Source: Dehalococcoidia bacterium
GTDB taxonomy: Bacteria; Chloroflexota; Dehalococcoidia; UBA2979
Assembly: GCA_018700215.1 (NCBI GenBank)
Contig: JABIST010000299.1
Coordinates: forward strand, 1 to 11,664
Direction of reading: 5' to 3'
Length of the DNA stretch: 11,664 bases
Part shown: in pieces, positions 7,261-11,664 of the stretch
Position numbering within the stretch: the stretch's first letter is position 1
How the letters are laid out: each line of letters begins with the position of its first letter
The notes under the pieces: generated by a model
The model's database searches: none
What the model saw: only the letters and a program-made list of their open reading frames with translations
What the model was told of the DNA's origin: nothing
Made by a program: the position numbers and the translations under genes

Positions 7261-7295
7261 CTCCAATCTATTAGTGAAATACTACATGATTGGAG
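7261..7295 (-). promoter_or_regulatory. 35-bp dyad over the ribosome binding site of the Fur-family gene
   Basis: CTCCAATC (7261-7268) and GATTGGAG (7288-7295) are perfect 8-bp inverted arms. Inside them TAGT (7272-7275) and ACTA (7281-7284) form a second inverted pair. Both pairs share the same centre at 7278, giving 12 matched positions of 17. On the regulator's strand the GGAG of the downstream arm is its ribosome binding site, and ATACTA on the plus strand reads as a -10-like TAGTAT. AT-rich TTAGTGAAATACTAC at the core loosely resembles Fur/PerR boxes. Autoregulatory operator or RNA hairpin masking the start are both possible. Confidence 0.6.
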
Positions 7296-7336
7296 GCTTG
7301 TGACACCCTAAGAATCTGTACCTCTGGAGATATGGC

Positions 7337-7351
7337 CGTTCGAATCGAACG
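7337..7351. promoter_or_regulatory. Perfect 7-1-7 palindrome between the collagen-like and Fur-family genes
   Basis: CGTTCGA, a single A, then TCGAACG form an exact 15-bp palindrome located 6 bp beyond the stop codon of the collagen-like gene and 83 bp upstream of the Fur-family start. As RNA it would be a 6-bp stem with a 3-nt loop. It could be a 3'-end hairpin of the upstream gene, although no U-tract follows, or a dimer-binding site for a regulator; the 7-1-7 spacing equals that of classical Fur-family boxes, but the base sequence does not match their AT-rich consensus. Confidence 0.45.
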
Positions 7352-7357
7352 CCAGGG

Positions 7358-9313
7358 TCAATTCGACCAGGTCAGGATGTTGTTCAGCTCGTTTCCCTCA
7401 ACAACCGCACCGCCGGTATCGAGGACAATTTGGCCGCTCGAATTCGGAAGCGTGCTGCAGAAGCTGGACTTGTCGAACCCGACAGTGACCTGAGTCGATT
7501 GCCCGGGGCCCAGGCCCGGGACCTGCTCCGAAACTTCGACGGTCTGACCCGGCCCGAAGATCGTAACGGTCGCCGTCGAACCTACTGAGGGAGTGCCGCC
7601 CACATTCGCGGCGCTGAAGACCACGGCGCAGCTACTCGGGTAGGCGAGCAGCAACACATCGGAAAGCGAAGTCAGATCGGCCCAGGACTCGACGACAGGA
7701 TGCTCCGAGGCAGCACCACAGAGCCCGTCCTCGATCTCGCCGTCGCAGACCGAGACACCAATATCGAACGTCCACGGACGCTCGCCAGAGGGAACGAATT
7801 CCGCGGTAAAGCTGCTGGTAGAACCCGTATCCGTGGGTCCCGGATCGTTCGCTGCTGCTGCAGTCCACGTCCAGATCGGCATCGTCGTCGTCTCCGAAGC
7901 AGTGGCACTGCACTCAACCACCACCAGCAGGATCGGGTCCTGGTCATTAGCGATGCAGCTCAGCGAGGTGACGACAGGCACAGTCGCACCGGAAGGGCCA
8001 ACCGGTCCGGTGGCTCCCGGTGAGCCAGCTGAACCGGGTGAACCGGGTGAACCGGGTGAACCGGTTGGCCCAGGAGGACCAGCCACAGTCGCTACCTCAC
8101 TAGTGCCATCCTCGCCATCAGCACCTCCTGCGCCAGTGGGCCCCGCCTCACCGGTCGCGCCCGCGGGCCCCTGCGGACCAGTCGCGCCCGCAGGCCCCGG
8201 AGGACCGATCGGGCCCGGTTGCCCGCCGGGACTGGTGGGGCCGTCCAGTTCCACCACGTAGATCGTCGAGTCGTGGGTGTGAGGTGCAACGGCAACCGGT
8301 GTCGGTGTAGGCGTGTGATCGTGAGCAACCACAGTCGGAGCCTCGTTCGGCAGGATCTCGGTCCCTAGCACCTCCACAACGGACTCCGTGCCACGCATGA
8401 CACGGATGCCTCGTTCGCTGACATCGACACTCCAGGGCCCAGTCAGGTCCCCACCCGAACCCCGTAGCCCCCCGAGTACCAGGGCAAAGGCGATGACCGC
8501 GAGCACCGTCTCCAACACCCCGCGCCCCGCCATCGGTCGAAGCGGAGAGTGGCTTCCGTCCCCTGACGACTCTCCCGAGCCCCCAGACTCACGAGGCGCC
8601 TCACCGTGAGACGGGGACCCTCCCGCACTCCCCAATGTCGATGGCGACATCACCAGCGGCACGACCCCGCCTACCTGAGTCGACTGTGCCGAAGATCCCG
8701 CAGGCGATGCTGGCACCTGGCACCAGGCAGCAGCCACATCAACTGCGCCGTCCTCGAAGAACTCGAGCACACACGACTCCAGCCGCTGCGTGAACTGGCC
8801 GAAGTCCAGCCGCAACTCGAGCCCACCGGGGACCGAATGCTGGCCGGTGACACGCCCGTTCAGCGTCCACTGGTGCTCGTCGCAGCGCAGGCGAAATCGC
8901 GCGCCGGGATCGATCGTGGAGTAGCCCAGCAGCTGCACCGCACCACCAAGCTCGGTTCCGCTCCACCCCAACCCGGCGGGAATCAACCGGACTGGAAGAA
9001 GAATGATCCCAACAGTTGCCGTGGCCAGGCGGTCTGCCCCCTCCAGCGCCTCCACCGTCAGCAGGTAGTTGTCCGGAACGGCACCCGCTGGAAGTGCCAC
9101 GGTCACTCGCCCGCGAAGAAAACCAGCCTCACGCGAGTCCACGTCCACACGGCAAGCATCGTCGCCAAGTCGTCCATCGGTATGGGCCACCACGCCTGGC
9201 TGCTGCCCCGCCTGCAGAAACTCGAGCACGAAAGCGAACTCCACAGTCTCACCAGCTCGGGCCTCACGCTGTCCAGGCTCGAGCCACAGTCGAGGAGAGT
9301 CGTACGGATTCAT
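7358..9313 (-). CDS. Membrane-anchored collagen-like protein with C-terminal CARDB-like domain
   Basis: The 651-residue product has no N-terminal signal peptide. Residues 1-110 look like an Ig-like beta sandwich (AGETVEFAFVLEF; GRVTVALPAGAVPDNYLLTV). Residues 111-200 form a second beta-rich part with Cys144, Cys181 and Cys198. A Ser/Gly/Pro linker (201-262) leads to a single membrane helix at about 266-283. Arginines on its N-terminal side (259, 264) suggest the N-terminus is inside and the C-terminus outside. Outside are a His/Thr/Pro stretch with HDH (331-333) and HTH (345-347), and Gly-X-Y repeats at 364-402 (13 triplets) and 412-441 (10 triplets). Next comes a Cys-containing beta region, and a CARDB-like end with DTGGAVVEGNELNN (632-645). 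CARDB domains are extracellular adhesion-type modules. The ATG at 9313 is preceded only by a G-rich GGGG. A surface stalk or adhesin role is inferred. Confidence 0.85.
   Translation of the reverse strand: MNPYDSPRLWLEPGQREARAGETVEFAFVLEFLQAGQQPGVVAHTDGRLGDDACRVDVDSREAGFLRGRVTVALPAGAVPDNYLLTVEALEGADRLATATVGIILLPVRLIPAGLGWSGTELGGAVQLLGYSTIDPGARFRLRCDEHQWTLNGRVTGQHSVPGGLELRLDFGQFTQRLESCVLEFFEDGAVDVAAAWCQVPASPAGSSAQSTQVGGVVPLVMSPSTLGSAGGSPSHGEAPRESGGSGESSGDGSHSPLRPMAGRGVLETVLAVIAFALVLGGLRGSGGDLTGPWSVDVSERGIRVMRGTESVVEVLGTEILPNEAPTVVAHDHTPTPTPVAVAPHTHDSTIYVVELDGPTSPGGQPGPIGPPGPAGATGPQGPAGATGEAGPTGAGGADGEDGTSEVATVAGPPGPTGSPGSPGSPGSAGSPGATGPVGPSGATVPVVTSLSCIANDQDPILLVVVECSATASETTTMPIWTWTAAAANDPGPTDTGSTSSFTAEFVPSGERPWTFDIGVSVCDGEIEDGLCGAASEHPVVESWADLTSLSDVLLLAYPSSCAVVFSAANVGGTPSVGSTATVTIFGPGQTVEVSEQVPGLGPGQSTQVTVGFDKSSFCSTLPNSSGQIVLDTGGAVVEGNELNNILTWSN
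7991..8224 (-). repeat. Collagen-like Gly-X-Y coding segment
   Basis: Within the collagen-like gene this segment encodes 13 uninterrupted Gly-X-Y triplets, a 9-residue break (GTSEVATVA), then 10 more triplets. Proline is frequent at both X and Y positions and lysine is absent. Common triplets are GPA, GAT, GPT and GSP. Bacterial proteins with such tracts can form collagen triple helices without hydroxyproline. The tract is short, about 30 nm at most if fully helical, so it would act as a rigid spacer between membrane and C-terminal domain. Confidence 0.85.
8031..8066. repeat. Four tandem 9-bp repeats in the collagen-like tract
   Basis: The unit GAACCGGGT occurs three times exactly (8031-8039, 8040-8048, 8049-8057), and a fourth copy at 8058-8066 differs at one base. 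On the coding strand it encodes Gly-Ser-Pro triplets around residues 417-429. Because the unit is 9 bp, gain or loss of copies keeps the frame and would only lengthen or shorten the rod. Confidence 0.9.
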
Positions 9314-9551
9314 TCGCTTACCCCGCCCACCAATTCGTTATGTAGTCATCCACCTCACCATCGGTACGCTACCAAGTATGTAATTTCGTAGTCTGACGGC
9401 ACGCTGAAACTCTCGTGAGAGTCGTGCTCCATTGCACGCTTCGCTGGTCATCCACCAGTCGCAGCCGTAACCCCACCGCAAGAAACGACATCGCCACGAA
9501 AGCTTCGCCCGGGACACTCGCCTCATTCCAATCACCCCTCAGGAGGTACAT
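9314..9551. promoter_or_regulatory. Divergent promoter region between collagen-like and lipoprotein genes
   Basis: The 238 bp hold no gene and must contain the leftward promoter of the collagen-like gene and the rightward promoter of the lipoprotein. The stretch around 9376-9391 is markedly AT-rich for this genome. A near-perfect palindrome, ACTCTC-GT-GAGAGT, lies at 9409-9422. A smaller stem CTGGT/ACCAG is at 9444-9458. AGGAGG at 9541-9546, 5 nt before the lipoprotein ATG, is a full-strength ribosome binding site. No promoter hexamer pair could be placed with confidence. Confidence 0.5.
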
Positions 9552-10499
9552 ATGTCCCAGTTCAATCAACCCGTTTCGTTCCTCGCACGTCGCACCGGAC
9601 GCCGCAGCCTACTGCGCGGCCTCGGCGTCGGAGCCGCCGGTCTCACCGGCGCAATCCTCATCGGCTGCGGTGACGACGAAGAGACGATGGACGACTCCAT
9701 GGCGGACGCGACCGCCACGATGGACGCCATGGCGACCGCAACAACCGCGGCAATGGCCGACGACTCCATGGCAGAGGCGATGGACGCCGCACTCGGCGAC
9801 GCCAAACACTACGAGCTGGTCAGCGGCTGGTACCGCGACGAGCCCGTCGTCTACTACGACTTCGGCATGCAGTCGCCGCTCATGAACGCCGCTGGCGTGG
9901 GCGTCGCGCCCATCTGGGCCCTCATCACCGGCATGGACGCCGATGGCAACCCCCAGTTCGTCCCACACCAGCACAACATCATCGATGTCGTGCCAGGCCA
10001 CGCGGGCTACTCTGACCTCTGGCAGGTCAACCTCGTCACCGTCCCCGAGGACTACGTCGCAGACTCCATCACCTCGAAGATGGAGCTCGATGGCATGGCC
10101 TACCCCACCATCCAGCCAGGCCTCTTCGTGAACTGCCCCGTGGTCCCCGCCGGATCCACCCTCGAAAACGGCGAGGAGCTGACCCAGGGCTGGCACAACG
10201 GTGAGCGTGTCTACTACCCGGACTTCGGCCCTAACCCGGCCGCAGGGATCCCCATCTGGGCCTTCATCACCGGCATGGACACCGATGGCAACCCGCAATT
10301 CGTCGAGGGCCAGCACAACGTCATCGACGCCATCCCCAGCGACCCTGGCTACTCCGCCTTCTGGATCGTCAACCTCGTCGTCGTCGATTCGGCCTACGAG
10401 GCCAACACCATCAAAAGCGCCACAGACGTCGCCGCCTCCGGCTTCGAGGTGCTCACCCCCGGCCTCATGGTGAACTGCCCCGTAGTCGACATGATGTAA
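9552..10499 (+). CDS. Tat-dependent lipoprotein with Met-rich linker and two tandem repeat domains
   Basis: This 315-residue protein begins with a twin-arginine signal (GRRSLLRG, residues 16-23) followed by a hydrophobic stretch ending in the lipobox LIGC, so Cys39 is the predicted lipidated residue. Residues 40-84 are a Met/Asp/Ala/Thr linker with seven methionines between 46 and 77 and DDSMA twice (47-51, 70-74). The remainder is one domain duplicated, about 89-198 and 210-312. Each copy has GWY/GWH, YYxDFG or YYPDFG, PIWA(L/F)ITGMDxDGNPQFV, QHN(I/V)ID, W(Q/I)VNLV and ends in NCPVV. Conserved Cys195/Cys309, His141/His255 and the DxDGN loops are candidate metal ligands. I do not recognise the domain with certainty; an uncharacterised DUF is likely. 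Export by Tat suggests folding or cofactor loading before export. The AGGAGG site fixes the start. Confidence 0.85.
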   Translation: MSQFNQPVSFLARRTGRRSLLRGLGVGAAGLTGAILIGCGDDEETMDDSMADATATMDAMATATTAAMADDSMAEAMDAALGDAKHYELVSGWYRDEPVVYYDFGMQSPLMNAAGVGVAPIWALITGMDADGNPQFVPHQHNIIDVVPGHAGYSDLWQVNLVTVPEDYVADSITSKMELDGMAYPTIQPGLFVNCPVVPAGSTLENGEELTQGWHNGERVYYPDFGPNPAAGIPIWAFITGMDTDGNPQFVEGQHNVIDAIPSDPGYSAFWIVNLVVVDSAYEANTIKSATDVAASGFEVLTPGLMVNCPVVDMM

Positions 10500-10516
10500 C
10501 CGTTACCTCTTCTCAC

Positions 10517-10556
10517 GTGGAGCCGAGCGGGAGTCCCTCTGCCCGCTCGGTCCCAC
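10517..10556 (+). terminator. Strong GC-rich hairpin after the lipoprotein gene
   Basis: CCGAGCGGG (10523-10531) pairs perfectly with CCCGCTCGG (10542-10550) around a 10-nt loop. Outside it GTGG (10517-10520) pairs with CCAC (10553-10556), and a G-T pair bridges most of the gap. The hairpin starts 17 bp past the lipoprotein stop codon. What follows is C/T-rich rather than a clean T-tract. It probably marks the 3' end of the lipoprotein transcript and insulates the Nudix gene. Confidence 0.65.
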
Positions 10557-10608
10557 TGCTCTCCCTGCCCTTGCGATCACCCTCCCGCTCCGGCACCGTG
10601 GCTCTACG

Positions 10609-11091
10609 ATGACTGCACCGCAGCCCGAGCCACGAATCAACGCCGTCGCACTCGGCGTGATCCTCCAAGACAACCACCTCCTCCTCGAACCGATGGCGCG
10701 ATGGCTCAACGTCGGCCTCATGTGGCGTCCCATCGGCGGCTTCATCGAGTTCAGCGAGCTTTCAGAAGACGCCGTCGTGCGGGAGTTCAAGGAAGAGCTG
10801 AACCGCGACGTCGAGGTAGTGCGACTGCTCGAGGTAACGGAGCATCTGTTCGAGTTCGCGCCCGACTCCGGCCCGTTGCACGGTCACGAGGTCACGTTCC
10901 TGTACGAGCTACGCTTTGCGCCGCACCACGAACCAGTCGACCTCGAGCCCATCGAGTCCTTCGAGCACGACGCGCCTGCGAGTGCCGAGCATTCGACCGC
11001 ACACTGGCTTCCGGTATCGGAACTGCTTGCGGGCCAGCACCCGGTGTATCCCGCTGATCTAATGACGAAACTGGCGCCGGTGTTCGAGTAG
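10609..11091 (+). CDS. Nudix hydrolase with Gly-to-Asn change in the Nudix box
   Basis: The 160-residue protein is a single Nudix domain. Such enzymes hydrolyse a nucleoside diphosphate linked to another group, using metal held by the box GX5EX7REUXEEXGU. Here the box reads GGFIEFSELSEDAVV then REFKEELNRDV: the glycine, the first Glu and the REFKEE core that binds metal are intact, but the late glycine is Asn. The beginning (INAVALGVILQDNHLLLEPM) gives the usual first strands, and WRPIGGFIEF is the normal lead into the box. Catalysis is probably kept because the REUxEE acids are present. The substrate (NDP-sugar, dinucleotide, oxidised nucleotide or other) cannot be read. No clear ribosome binding site precedes the ATG at 10609, so the start or expression mode is less certain. 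The next gene follows after 56 bp on the same strand. Confidence 0.88.
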   Translation: MTAPQPEPRINAVALGVILQDNHLLLEPMARWLNVGLMWRPIGGFIEFSELSEDAVVREFKEELNRDVEVVRLLEVTEHLFEFAPDSGPLHGHEVTFLYELRFAPHHEPVDLEPIESFEHDAPASAEHSTAHWLPVSELLAGQHPVYPADLMTKLAPVFE

Positions 11092-11147
11092 CGACACGAC
11101 CCTCGGTACCATCACGCCACCAGCACCGCAGACCAAGGCAGCCCCAC

Positions 11148-11664
11148 ATGAACATCCTGATCATGACCAGCATCACGATGATGGACGTCGACGACGCCAT
11201 CATCGAACGCGTGCGCGACGCCGCCGGCGGCGACGCCGAGATCACCATCGCCACCAGCCCGGGCGAGGCGCTCGAGGCGGCACCAGATGCCGAGGTGATT
11301 TTCGGACGGATCGATGAGCGGCTGTTCGAGCACGCCAAGAACGTCCGATGGGTACACGCGAGCACCGCCGGGGCGGACGCCTATCTGTTCGACGCGTTCA
11401 AGCAGAGCAACGTGCTGCTCTCCGGTGACAAGGGTCTCGTCGGCAGCCACCTCGCGGAGACGGCGTTCGGACTGCTGCTCGCGATCACACGGCGAATCGA
11501 CCACGCACTACTTGCCGGAGCCGAGTCCTGGGACAACCGCATCGAGTACCGCCGCCAGGAGTTCGAACTGGACGGACTGACCATGGGCATCGTCGGCTTC
11601 GGTGGCACCGGCAAGGCGATCGCGAAACGCGCCGCGGCCTTCGGCATGCGCTGTATCGCCGTCG
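11148..11664 (+). CDS. D-2-hydroxyacid dehydrogenase, N-terminal part (cut by window)
   Basis: The frame opens at ATG 11148 and runs off the right edge after 172 codons. VRWVHASTAGAD (residues 66-77) is the catalytic-domain signature stretch of NAD-dependent D-2-hydroxyacid dehydrogenases. GLVGSHLAETAFGLLLAITR (about 95-114) is the helix leading to the nucleotide-binding domain. GFGGTG (150-155) is the Rossmann dinucleotide loop GxGxxG. The catalytic Arg, Glu and His lie in the missing part, so activity and substrate (glyoxylate/hydroxypyruvate, phosphoglycerate or other) cannot be judged. The lack of an ACT or long C-terminal region cannot be checked. A weak AAGG lies 9 nt before the start; a second ATG at 11163 is an alternative. 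It may be co-transcribed with the Nudix gene 56 bp upstream. Confidence 0.9.
   Translation, partial: MNILIMTSITMMDVDDAIIERVRDAAGGDAEITIATSPGEALEAAPDAEVIFGRIDERLFEHAKNVRWVHASTAGADAYLFDAFKQSNVLLSGDKGLVGSHLAETAFGLLLAITRRIDHALLAGAESWDNRIEYRRQEFELDGLTMGIVGFGGTGKAIAKRAAAFGMRCIAV

Noticed and set aside
7337..7351. LexA-type SOS box
   Set aside because: The half-sites are in the opposite order and have a 1-bp gap, unlike the CGAAC-N4-GTTCG arrangement of LexA sites.
7334..7356. GTTCGAATC stretch resembling a tRNA T-loop
   Set aside because: No acceptor, D-arm or anticodon arm can be built around it; the sequence is explained by the 7-1-7 palindrome.
7991..8224. CRISPR-like repeat array
   Set aside because: The repeats are 9-bp collagen codon units without spacers and lie within an open coding frame.
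8606..9391. Plus-strand open frame of 261 codons opposite the collagen-like gene
   Set aside because: The minus-strand frame shows clear domains and collagen repeats; the plus frame has no recognisable pattern.
9609..10316. Minus-strand open frame of 235 codons opposite the lipoprotein gene
   Set aside because: It mirrors the duplicated domains on the other strand, producing apparent repeats (GVHAGDEGPDG) that are only an echo of the real gene.

Overview
The window is high-GC bacterial chromosomal DNA carrying ten genes, eight complete and two cut by the window edges. Protein style suggests a Chloroflexota or actinobacteria-like organism. The pointers are paired luciferase-like (LLM) flavin/F420 oxidoreductases, a DinB-fold protein, a Tat-dependent lipoprotein with a Met/Ala/Thr/Asp-rich linker and a NIT-domain chemoreceptor. 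LLM paralogue expansion plus such lipoprotein linkers is typical of SAR202/Dehalococcoidia-like or Thermomicrobia-like Chloroflexota, but this placement is inference. No rRNA, tRNA, CRISPR array, transposase or phage gene is visible.

Left region (1-3443): two divergent transcription units share a 163-bp intergenic space. Leftward, an LLM oxidoreductase is followed by a DinB-like protein and a SnoaL/NTF2-like protein running off the left edge. Rightward, a paralogous LLM oxidoreductase is followed by a 99-residue beta-rich hypothetical. The gene content looks like small-molecule redox or catabolic metabolism, substrate unknown.

Middle region (3444-6759): a stand-alone chemoreceptor (NIT sensor, two HAMP units, MCP signalling hairpin) starts at a GTG with a good ribosome binding site. 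A gene-free stretch of about 300 bp and a small four-helix membrane protein follow.

Right-centre (6804-10499): leftward lie a 651-residue membrane protein with a collagen-like Gly-X-Y segment and a CARDB-like C-terminus and, downstream of it on the same strand, a Fur-superfamily regulator whose five regulatory-site metal ligands match PerR. A 35-bp dyad overlaps the regulator's ribosome binding site, and a perfect 7-1-7 palindrome lies just past the stop codon of the collagen-like gene. Divergent from the collagen-like gene is a Tat lipoprotein made of two tandem copies of a domain of about 105 residues. This cell-surface/metalloregulator block is the least conventional part of the window. 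A functional link among its genes is only a hypothesis.

Right edge (10500-11664): a strong GC-rich hairpin ends the lipoprotein unit. It is followed by a Nudix hydrolase with one Nudix-box substitution and the first 172 codons of a D-2-hydroxyacid dehydrogenase.
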